Shown: in pieces, positions 16,601 to 23,120 of the stretch | How the letters are laid out: every line of letters starts with the position of its first letter | Position numbering within the stretch: position 1 is the stretch's first letter | DNA from: Paenibacillus sp. YN15 | GTDB lineage: Bacteria > Bacillota > Bacilli > Paenibacillales > NBRC-103111 | DNA: 34,724 nucleotides | Assembly (NCBI RefSeq): GCF_003285005.1 | Contig: NZ_QMFA01000042.1 | Span: 36,064-70,787, forward strand | Direction of reading: 5' to 3' | Made by a program: the position numbers and the translations under genes | Notes under the pieces: model-generated | Told to the model about the DNA's origin: nothing | The model's input: the letters and a program-made list of their open reading frames with translations, nothing else | The model's database searches: none

Positions 16601-19077
16601 GCGGCGTAGCTGTCATTGCGGCTGGTCCAGCCGCTGCGCATGGTGATGGCCTCAATGGTTTGGAAAGTGCGGTCCAGCCCCGATTGGGGAGGAGAATCAA
16701 ACATGCCCGGCCTGTAATAAAAGAAGTAGTAGGGCGAATACGCGCCATACCGCCGGTAGTTCTCGCCCATATTCCAGGCCAGACCGGGATCGTCATACCG
16801 GTTGGCCGACCACAGCGACTGGGGATGCGCCAGGGTATTGCCGGAATCGCCGAAGTTGAAGAAACCCTCCGGTCCCTGGAGATACAGGGGATAATCGCCC
16901 CATTCCTTCATTCCCTGCAGCGCGGACAAGCCATAATCTGTACCCAGGATGTTCTGCAGCGCATCCATCATGTGGTACAGAGGCTCTGTGCCGAATTGCC
17001 AATAGATCGGGCCCTCCGGCCACGAGCCGTCCTCCGTCATGAAGCGCAGGGATTGCTGCAGCTTGCGGAAGGAGCCTTGAAGAATGTCGCCTGCCTGCTG
17101 ATGAATGGAGGAGGCTTCTCCCAGGAAGGCCAACGCCGCAACGGAAAAGCTGCCGTTGTCCACCAGATTGATATTGTTGTATTCGCCGTTATGGGTAAAT
17201 ACCCCGTTATACCATTCCAATGCAGTGGCAAAGGAGTTCCGCGACACTGCCGCTTCGATCATCGCCCGCTGCTCGCCGGTCAGCGCATCGTACAGCCAGT
17301 CGTAGCCGATTGCGGCTCCCATCGTCAGATAGGTCAACGCCAGCATGTTATTATAGCGTCCACCCCAGTCTTCAAAGGCGGCCGCCGACTCCAATTCGGC
17401 AATCGCCCGGTCGGCATACTTCTGCTCGCCGGTCAGCTTGTACATAAGGGCTGTATTCAGGACGATGTCCTTTATTTTTCCGTTGTTTGCTCCATTAGCC
17501 AAATATGGATAGGGTTCGGTGTCCAGCATACTGTCGGCCACTGTCTTGAGTAGGCCGAACCATTCGGACATGTATCTGTCTTCTCCGATCCATCCCCGGA
17601 TGCGGGCAAATTCCTCTTCGTTGGCAAACAGCCGCGGGTGGACGCCGTCATAGCCGTTGGCAGTCATGGCATTGGCGAAATCGGCGGCATCCGGTATGAC
17701 GAACACCTCAACGCGGCCTTCCGTTTCCAGCCCGTTGTCCGCCTTGGCTTTTACCCGGAAGCTGTCGTATCCGACAAACTGAGGGGGCGGCGTATACTGG
17801 AAGGCGCCGTCAGGGCTAAGCAGGAGCTGCCCCTGGGGCTCCGCGTTTTTTTCCCACTCCACTGCTTCGGGGGCAGGGGAAAGGACCTTCTCCAGGCGTC
17901 CCTGCAGCGGCTTGTCCTTGGGGGTGGAATACCACAGCAGATCAAGGGCCGGAGCCTTGAGAACAGGCTCAACGGTTACAGTGGCGGCGGCGAATTTCGG
18001 TATTCCCCCGCCGGTCCTGGCCATGTATGCAAACTGGTCTGTGCCGGAGAAATCCCGTTCCGGGTAATACAGGAATGTTCCATCCGGCTGAATGGCAACG
18101 GTTCCATGTTTGGGTTCAAGGCCAAGGCCATATTCAACAGGAGCGCCATTCAGCTCTTCCGCCGACAGTTGTCCTGTCAAAACTCCGTTTTCCTGAACGG
18201 TTCCGCTGTATGGAGCCGCAAGCAGCGTTTCCGGCGCGCCTACGGAGACAATAATCGTCTGCGATGCCTTCGTCTCCAGGGAAGTTGCGGTAACATAGGC
18301 ATAGCCGGGAGCTATGGCAGCAATCCGTCCATCCTGGTAAACCGCCGCCGTTACCGGATCGGAGGAGGTCCACGCCAGATTCTGGTTGGCCGCGTCGGAT
18401 GGCACGAAACGGGCCTCCGTCTGCAAGGATTGGCCCGGCTGCAATTCCGCATATGCCGGCGACACCGTAAAGGATTCCAGCGGAATATGCTCGGCGATGG
18501 AAAAGTCATCAAACCAGACTGTCCCGGCGGAGCGCTCCAGGAATGCCTCCACCTTCACGGCAGGTGCCGACGGGTTATCCGTATTGTCCGGGAGTACAAT
18601 GGATCTGCTGAAGTAGGTCCAGTCCTTTGTTCCGCCGGTATTGGCCAATTCAACATTGATTCCCTTTCCGCCGCGCTTGTACTGCAAACGGATCAGGATA
18701 TTGCTTGTAACATTGTCCGTTTTGAACCAGCCGCTGACCAGATAGGCTTTGCCCACCTGCATGGACTGGGTTTCCAGCACCACGGCCCCCCGGTCTTTAC
18801 CGGGGGTGCTCCCGGAAATCCGGACGGACCGGCTGCCCGTATGATAGACATCCTCCACTACGGAAAACACCGGATTGCCGTCGGCTTTCCACTCTGAGGC
18901 ATTGGCCGGAGCCACACCCCCGGTCCAGATAGCGGCTCCGGTGCGGACCTCCTCGAATCCTCCGTTCTCAAAAAGATTTGTCCGGACAGCCTCCCCATGC
19001 GCCGCACCCGGACGAACCGGCGCCAGGCCGGCCAATAGAACCAAGGCCAGCAGCAGTGCAATCCATTTTCTGCTCAT
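13651..19077 (-). CDS. SLH-anchored heparinase II/III-family polysaccharide lyase, multidomain, secreted
   Basis: This 1,808-residue surface protein has, in order: a signal peptide (about 1-28); a CBM4/9-like binding domain (about 33-200); a Big_2 Ig-like domain (about 200-280); two cadherin/Big-like modules (about 285-465); and an alpha-toroid plus beta-sheet lyase core (about 480-1100) with SHIDMDAGSF (836-845) and GQNTVVI (886-892). Then come a further Ig-like segment, an F5/8-type-C/CBM32 domain (about 1180-1330), a Big-like domain, an acidic Asp/Gly linker, a domain of unknown type, and three SLH repeats (about 1620-1808) that bind pyruvylated wall polymer. In the lyase motif normally read HNT, His is Gln887 here. 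The second ATG (19077) is chosen because GGGGAGG is 7 nt upstream. It probably depolymerises the substrate whose products the next operon imports. Confidence 0.88.
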   Translation of the reverse strand: MSRKWIALLLALVLLAGLAPVRPGAAHGEAVRTNLFENGGFEEVRTGAAIWTGGVAPANASEWKADGNPVFSVVEDVYHTGSRSVRISGSTPGKDRGAVVLETQSMQVGKAYLVSGWFKTDNVTSNILIRLQYKRGGKGINVELANTGGTKDWTYFSRSIVLPDNTDNPSAPAVKVEAFLERSAGTVWFDDFSIAEHIPLESFTVSPAYAELQPGQSLQTEARFVPSDAANQNLAWTSSDPVTAAVYQDGRIAAIAPGYAYVTATSLETKASQTIIVSVGAPETLLAAPYSGTVQENGVLTGQLSAEELNGAPVEYGLGLEPKHGTVAIQPDGTFLYYPERDFSGTDQFAYMARTGGGIPKFAAATVTVEPVLKAPALDLLWYSTPKDKPLQGRLEKVLSPAPEAVEWEKNAEPQGQLLLSPDGAFQYTPPPQFVGYDSFRVKAKADNGLETEGRVEVFVIPDAADFANAMTANGYDGVHPRLFANEEEFARIRGWIGEDRYMSEWFGLLKTVADSMLDTEPYPYLANGANNGKIKDIVLNTALMYKLTGEQKYADRAIAELESAAAFEDWGGRYNNMLALTYLTMGAAIGYDWLYDALTGEQRAMIEAAVSRNSFATALEWYNGVFTHNGEYNNINLVDNGSFSVAALAFLGEASSIHQQAGDILQGSFRKLQQSLRFMTEDGSWPEGPIYWQFGTEPLYHMMDALQNILGTDYGLSALQGMKEWGDYPLYLQGPEGFFNFGDSGNTLAHPQSLWSANRYDDPGLAWNMGENYRRYGAYSPYYFFYYRPGMFDSPPQSGLDRTFQTIEAITMRSGWTSRNDSYAAMKGSNDTLLSHIDMDAGSFVYDALGVRWAMDLGLENYNLPGFWDSAGGQRWTYYRKGAQGQNTVVINPLDNPVHMQKFDAPALLVKSESKPRGAYGILDMASRYPRDTAAYQRGMMLDRENNQLILQDEMTLKFPSDVYWFMHTASSISILDNGKTALLRQGDKKLYVRMIDAPEQAEFLSMKAEALPGTPNPDGQTLNHGIRKLAVHMADVTEARLSVWMVPLNEEDPLPLQAPQATPLSGWTIPKGALTEKPAPLALDFLLVNGTPLADFHPEETYYEYLVPFNTPDIPAVEAVTGHAASVVPAQTIPGKTYIDVSDPANPARKTRYTVSFIRGPIVGDPPDVNRWEAAAVEADSTPQADQGFTPDKTVDRDLNTRWTSEGAHWIQYDLGTERELGAVSIAFISGDVRRAYFSIEASPDGINWTSVYPEGISSGTTTQPELVHFPSVQARYVRINGYGNSASRWNSIGEVGIFRTTPVSLLLQPTAQWKVGEEKLVTVQYLYPDGRQEPTSRAQITSSSPDILEIGEAGMAAAKKAGVAVVTVTDPVYGLASSWQIAVAPAQSGEDGNHDDDEDTAGDSGDSGNAGTGNSLPPGGSGNGRQTDAIQTVTPEEILSLPSKNGVLEVALSKDKHILHLPAASIDKAEGLGIAVAVGLSRVQLSAEALREIREQLPPDGIFALEAAQLEAAAAASDVSRTAAELKAALRLSADPLQLGFKLLDAAAASGTELLLPGAAGTAALSFPAPEASPTGQWGIYKLDEHGFFRLIGGQTAGNGQLSVPVADGGVYALLEYVKAYRDLPQNHWAYATVQNMSMRGIIAGTADDAFEPERPITRSEFAALIARALGLHAEDGAEDFSDVPSDAWYAPAVAALAKAGIVEGNAAAFEPARPISREEMAAMMSRTYSILQSGASGTETGENPALPAYADLGSVSDWAAEAVQKASELGLMNGLDGGLFRPQASATRAEGATVVSRLLGLAGR

Positions 19078-19258
19078 CTGCATTCCTCCCCAAATGTTTC
19101 AGCTACGGTGCAAGTTTACAAAGAAAAGCATGAACCGTATACTGCCTTGTTTCAAGATGAAGGCCAATTTTTACTTATTATCAACAATCCTTTTTCCAGA
19201 TGGCCTGTCCATCCTCCATTTGCTTGGGAAGGCTCCCCTTTTCCACGCCGCAAAAGCA

Positions 19259-19297
19259 CAAAAAAGCCCGCACTCCCCATAGCGGGGAGCCGGACTT
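19259..19297 (-). terminator. Rho-independent terminator of the uxaB-uxaA operon
   Basis: On the minus strand a GC-rich stem with core CTCCCC / GGGGAG (19284-19289 and 19273-19278), extended by imperfect CCGG/GCGG and AAG/CTT pairs, is followed by a T-run (19260-19265). It starts 14 nt beyond the uxaA stop codon. Confidence 0.85.
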
Positions 19298-19310
19298 CTG
19301 TGCCGTAAGA

Positions 19311-20801
19311 TTACAGGGTGACGCCATCCTTGAAGATGGAGATTTCCCGGTAGCCGTTGACTTCGTTGCGGGTTTCTTTGCCGGAGGCCACCTCCAGCAC
19401 AAAGCCGAAGAATTCGTCGCGGACATGGGGCATATCCTTGCCCTCCAGCAGCTGGCCGGCGTTGAAGTCGATCCAGTTGCTTTTGCGGGTAGCCAGATCG
19501 GAGTTGGTGGAGACCTTCACCGTCGGAACCGGAGCGCCCAGCGGGGTGCCGCGGCCGGTGGTGAACAGGACCATGTGGGCGCCCGCAGCCATCAGCGCGG
19601 TTACAGCTACGATGTCATTGCCGGGGCCTTGCAGCAGGTTCAGGCCGGGTTTGGAGGCGTGGTCGCCGTATTGCAGCACGTCCACCACATTGCCGGTGCC
19701 GCCCTTTTGGGTGCAGCCCAGGGATTTTTCCTCCAGAGTGGAAATGCCGCCCTTTTTGTTGCCGGGGGACGGATTCTCATATACCACTTGGTTATGGCGG
19801 ATGTAGTATTCCTTGAAGTCATTGATCAGGTGAACGGTTTTGTCGAAGACTTCCTCGTCCAAGCAACGGTTCATCAGAATCGTCTCCGCGCCGAACATCT
19901 CAGGCACCTCGGTGAGGATGGTGGTGCCGCCGTGAGAAATCAGGGTATCGGAGAACTCGCCCAGCAGCGGATTGGCGGTGATGCCGGAGAAGGCATCGGA
20001 GCCGCCGCACTTCAGGCCCACAATCAGCTTGGAGGCGGGAACAGGCTGGCGCTTGAAGGTTTCGGCATAGCCGACCAGTTCATCGATCAGGTCCATAGCC
20101 GCTTCCAGCTCGTCATCCACATCCTGGGTGGACAAGAAGCGGACGCGGTTTTCATCATATTCGCCCAAGAACTTCTTGAACTCGGGGATGTTGTTGTTCT
20201 CACAACCCAGACCCAGCACCAGCACGCCGCCGGCGTTGGGATGGCGGACCATATCCGCCAGGACCTTTTGGGTCATGACCTGGTCGTCGCCCATCTGGGA
20301 GCAGCCGAAGGGATGGACGAAGGAATAGACGCCGTCCACACGGCCCTTATATTTCTCGGTGGCTTCCTTGGCCAGCACCTCGGAGGTTTTGTTGACGCAG
20401 CCTACGGTGTTGACGATCCAGATTTCATTGCGGATGCCCACGTCGCCGTTCTTGCGCACAAAACCCATGAAGGTTGCTTCCTGGCGGGTCTTTTCCTCGC
20501 TCAGGTTCGGATTGTAGCTGTATTCCAGCTTACCTTCCAGGTTGGTCTTGATATTGTGAGTGTGGATATAGTCGCCGGCTTGGATCGGTTCCTTGGCGTG
20601 GCCGATGGGGAAGCCGTATTTGATGATGTTTTCGCCTTGGGGGATGTCCCGGAAGGCAATCTTGTGGCCCTTGTCGATATCTTCACGGGCGGTTACGGTG
20701 TAGCTGCCCAGGGAAACCGTCTCGCCCTTGGCGATGGGCACCATGGCGACGGCCACATTGTCCGCTTCATTAATTTGAATCAGCTTATCGCTTTTGATCA
20801 T
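19311..20801 (-). CDS. uxaA: Altronate dehydratase (UxaA)
   Basis: This 496-residue enzyme converts D-altronate to 2-keto-3-deoxygluconate in the galacturonate branch of hexuronate catabolism. The N-terminal SAF domain (about 1-95) contains the IKYGFPIGHA and HTHNIKTN motifs. The main UxaA domain has HPFGCSQMGDD, LGLGCENNNIPEFK and GLKCGGSDAFSGITANP, with the Cys residues conserved in this iron-dependent family. The length matches full UxaA. ATG 20801 starts 1 nt after the uxaB stop; AAGGA is about 11 nt upstream, inside uxaB, so the two genes are translationally coupled. A terminator follows directly. Confidence 0.96.
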   Translation of the reverse strand: MIKSDKLIQINEADNVAVAMVPIAKGETVSLGSYTVTAREDIDKGHKIAFRDIPQGENIIKYGFPIGHAKEPIQAGDYIHTHNIKTNLEGKLEYSYNPNLSEEKTRQEATFMGFVRKNGDVGIRNEIWIVNTVGCVNKTSEVLAKEATEKYKGRVDGVYSFVHPFGCSQMGDDQVMTQKVLADMVRHPNAGGVLVLGLGCENNNIPEFKKFLGEYDENRVRFLSTQDVDDELEAAMDLIDELVGYAETFKRQPVPASKLIVGLKCGGSDAFSGITANPLLGEFSDTLISHGGTTILTEVPEMFGAETILMNRCLDEEVFDKTVHLINDFKEYYIRHNQVVYENPSPGNKKGGISTLEEKSLGCTQKGGTGNVVDVLQYGDHASKPGLNLLQGPGNDIVAVTALMAAGAHMVLFTTGRGTPLGAPVPTVKVSTNSDLATRKSNWIDFNAGQLLEGKDMPHVRDEFFGFVLEVASGKETRNEVNGYREISIFKDGVTL

Positions 20802-20802
20802 C

Positions 20803-22296
20803 TTAAATCACGTCCTTCAGTGCGGCGGCTGCGCCGTTAGTCAGGATGCTGTGCAGATAGTCGGATACCAGCGCGGTGAAGCCTGCCACCTCATTGAGGT
20901 TTTGGCCCCACATTTCGGTGTGGGAGAGCACTTCTTCAACCAATGCGCCAGCGGCCTCGCGGCTGCCGTCGTACTTGCTCCACAGGGAAGCGAACAGCTG
21001 CAGCACCGGCAGATCATCGCTGATCTGGTATTCGTTGCCGGCCGGGCGTTTGCCTATCAGAGTGTTGTCCTTCAGCTCGGTGCCGCGGTAGAAGGCAAGC
21101 AGGGCAGCCAGGGAGAAGGAAAGCACCTTGGGCAGCTCGCCCTTGCGGTTTACATACTCCAGAATGGAAGGCAGCACCCGGGTTTTGAATTTGGAAGTAG
21201 AGTTCAAGGAAATGGAGAGCAGATAATGGCGGATAAACGGATTGGCAAAACGCTCTGTAACAGCGGCGGCAAATGCCTTCAGCTCACTCTCCGGCAGATC
21301 CAGCGTCGGGATAACCTCGTTGTAGATCCCTTTTTCCATGAAGGAACGGATCAGCTCGTCATCCATACATTCCTTGACCGTGTCCAGGCCATAGAGGTAA
21401 GCAGCCAGTACAGTCATGGTGTGGGCGCCGTTCAGAATCCGGACCTTGCGGGTGCGGTACGGAGCCATGTCGTCGGTCCAGATCACGTCCAAGCCAACCT
21501 TGTGGAACGGAAGCTCTTCGGCAAAACGCTTGTCGCCCTCGATGACCCACAGGTGGAAGATTTCGGCGGTGTTCAGAAGCTTGTCCTCGTAGCCCAGCTT
21601 CTCGGTCAGAGCCGCGATTTCGTCCCGGGGATAGCCGGTAACGATCCGGTCCACCAGGGTGTTCAGGAAGAAGTTGTGGTTGTTGATCCAGCCGGCAAAA
21701 TCGGAGCCCAGATTCCATTCCTCGGCCAGACGGAGCACGATCTTCTTCAGGTTGTCGCCGTTGCGGTCGATGAGCTCGCAGGGAATGATCACCAGACCCT
21801 TGTCGGCTGCGCCGTTGAAGGCGGTGAAACGCTTGTGCAGAAGCACAGTCAGCTTGCCGGGGAAGGTAGCCGGAGGGGCGTCGTCATAACGGTCCTCGGC
21901 GGAGTATGCAATGCCGGCTTCGGTGGTGTTGGAGATCACGAAGCGCAGCTCCGGATTCTCGGCCAGGCCCAGGTAAGCGGCAAAATCTTCATATGGGTTA
22001 ATGCCGCGGCTGATGGAGGAGATGATGTCCTTTTCCTCAACGATTTGGCCGTTTTGGATTCCGCGCAGCAACAGTGTGTACAAACCGTCCTGTTCATTCA
22101 GCATCGGAGTCAAGCCTTGGGCGATGGGTTGAACCACGGCAACCCGGCCGTTAAACAGGTTCTGCTCGTTCAGCTTGTGGATCATCCAATCCACGAAGCC
22201 GCGCAGGAAGTTGCCTTCGCCGAATTGCAGGACTTTCTCCGGCAAAGCGGCAATGGCTTCCGGGTTGGCCAGCTTAAGTTTAGACAATGCTGTCAT
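20803..22296 (-). CDS. uxaB: Tagaturonate reductase (UxaB)
   Basis: This 497-residue member of the mannitol dehydrogenase family reduces D-tagaturonate to D-altronate with NADH. The nucleotide-binding N-terminus holds LQFGEGNFLRGFVDWMIHKL. The C-terminal catalytic domain has RILNGAHTMTVLAAYLYGL, a hallmark of altronate oxidoreductases. AGGAGG lies about 10 nt upstream of ATG 22296. It is the first gene of the uxaBA operon; uronate isomerase (uxaC), KDG kinase and KDPG aldolase genes are not in the window and must be elsewhere if the pathway is complete. Confidence 0.96.
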   Translation of the reverse strand: MTALSKLKLANPEAIAALPEKVLQFGEGNFLRGFVDWMIHKLNEQNLFNGRVAVVQPIAQGLTPMLNEQDGLYTLLLRGIQNGQIVEEKDIISSISRGINPYEDFAAYLGLAENPELRFVISNTTEAGIAYSAEDRYDDAPPATFPGKLTVLLHKRFTAFNGAADKGLVIIPCELIDRNGDNLKKIVLRLAEEWNLGSDFAGWINNHNFFLNTLVDRIVTGYPRDEIAALTEKLGYEDKLLNTAEIFHLWVIEGDKRFAEELPFHKVGLDVIWTDDMAPYRTRKVRILNGAHTMTVLAAYLYGLDTVKECMDDELIRSFMEKGIYNEVIPTLDLPESELKAFAAAVTERFANPFIRHYLLSISLNSTSKFKTRVLPSILEYVNRKGELPKVLSFSLAALLAFYRGTELKDNTLIGKRPAGNEYQISDDLPVLQLFASLWSKYDGSREAAGALVEEVLSHTEMWGQNLNEVAGFTALVSDYLHSILTNGAAAALKDVI

Positions 22297-22359
22297 TTTG
22301 GTAGTGCCTCCTAGTAAATAAATATAATTTCACGCTATTGTTAACGTGTGCATGATTGA

Positions 22360-22368
22360 AGTATACCA
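22360..22368 (-). promoter_or_regulatory. Extended -10 promoter of uxaB-uxaA
   Basis: The minus strand reads TGGTATACT, a TGn-TATACT extended -10. The -35 position (TTCCCA, 17 nt further) is poor, which is expected for an activator-dependent promoter. Transcription would start near 22353, about 57 nt before the uxaB ATG. Confidence 0.5.
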
Positions 22369-22403
22369 TATGGCAATAGGAATGGGAATCCCTCTTTTGC
22401 CGC

Positions 22404-22421
22404 TTGTGACAGCTGTCACAA
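22404..22421. promoter_or_regulatory. Perfect 18-bp palindrome, Crp/Fnr-type operator candidate
   Basis: TTGTGACAGCTGTCACAA is a perfect palindrome and contains TGTGA-N6-TCACA, the binding pattern of Crp/Fnr-family regulators (E. coli CRP, Bacillus Fnr). Its centre (22412.5) lies about 60 bp upstream of the inferred uxaB start site, close to the class I activator position. There is no T-run beside it, so it is unlikely to be a terminator of doxX. Which regulator binds is unknown. Confidence 0.6.
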
Positions 22422-22429
22422 AATAGACG

Positions 22430-22508
22430 GAAAGAACAGAGCAGCCTCCGCCGCCCGGAATCCGATGGGAGCCCGGGGATGGTTGGACGAGTTTGCGCCT
22501 GTTCTTTC
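22430..22508 (-). repeat. Long-range inverted repeat downstream of the DoxX gene
   Basis: GAAAGAACAG (22430-22439) and CTGTTCTTTC (22499-22508) form a perfect 10-bp inverted repeat enclosing a GC-rich 59-nt loop. It starts about 34 nt after the DoxX stop codon. On the minus strand the second arm is followed by TTTCCGTCTATTTTG, so it may form a structured 3' end or weak terminator. Confidence 0.4.
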
Positions 22509-22541
22509 TGCCATGAATAAACTGTCTGTTGATGGCCGTCT

Positions 22542-23060
22542 TCAGGTTCTTGCCGTGTCCCGGTCAGAGCCTCGCTTGATGTTGAAGGCCTTGCGGAGGT
22601 ACGGAAGCAGGAAATAATCGCCGCCCAGCCGTCCCGAGTTGGAGCTGCCCAGAAGAATCAGGATGCTGAAGATGATCAGCCAGGGGTTGGATGACACGGT
22701 TCCGGCCAGGAGGAACATGAAGTTCATCAGCATGCCGAAGAATGCCGCTGTTACGGTCAGGGTGCCCAGGATCAATCCCAACCCCACCAGAAATTCGCCC
22801 CACGGGATTAATACATTGAATAATTTGGCATTGGGTAATGCAAAATGTTCAAGAAACGAAACAAAGCGGGGGTAGACGGCCTCTTTGGTGGCGCTGTCCA
22901 CGGGAGGTTTGGCGATGGCGTTCTTTAGGAACCCCGAGGCGTCGAAGCCTCCGGTAATCTTGTGCCAGCCCGCATCCAGCCATTTCCACCCCAGGTAAAG
23001 CCGGGCGATGAGAAGCAGCACGGAGGCTACTACGCTTTCTCTGAACCATCTGGTAATCAT
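22542..23060 (-). CDS. DoxX-family integral membrane protein
   Basis: This 172-residue membrane protein has four predicted hydrophobic segments (near VASVLLLIARLYLGWKW, LFNVLIPWGEFLVGLGLIL, VTAAFFGMLMNFMFLLAG and WLIIFSILILLG). It has the DoxX-family features RLYLGWKWLDAGWHKI and GEFLVGLGLILG. DoxX proteins are linked to quinone/thiosulfate oxidation or redox stress in various organisms, but the role here is not evident. ATG 23060 is supported by AGGCGG upstream; a longer frame to 23099 would overlap the spacer shared with the divergent yerB-like gene. Confidence 0.85.
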   Translation of the reverse strand: MITRWFRESVVASVLLLIARLYLGWKWLDAGWHKITGGFDASGFLKNAIAKPPVDSATKEAVYPRFVSFLEHFALPNAKLFNVLIPWGEFLVGLGLILGTLTVTAAFFGMLMNFMFLLAGTVSSNPWLIIFSILILLGSSNSGRLGGDYFLLPYLRKAFNIKRGSDRDTART

Positions 23061-23120
23061 GTGTTTGCCGCCTTTCCATCGTAATTTTTGGGTTGCCATT
23101 TAAACGGAAATGAGGGATTG

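Noticed and set aside
19200-22314. Two long open frames (about 546 and 506 codons) on the plus strand, end to end
   Set aside because: They lie exactly antisense to uxaA and uxaB, have no family motifs and reflect codon bias of GC-rich genes.
23088-23120. Upstream TTG start of the DUF3048 gene
   Set aside because: It adds a polar segment before the signal peptide and overlaps the ribosome site of the ATG at 23121.
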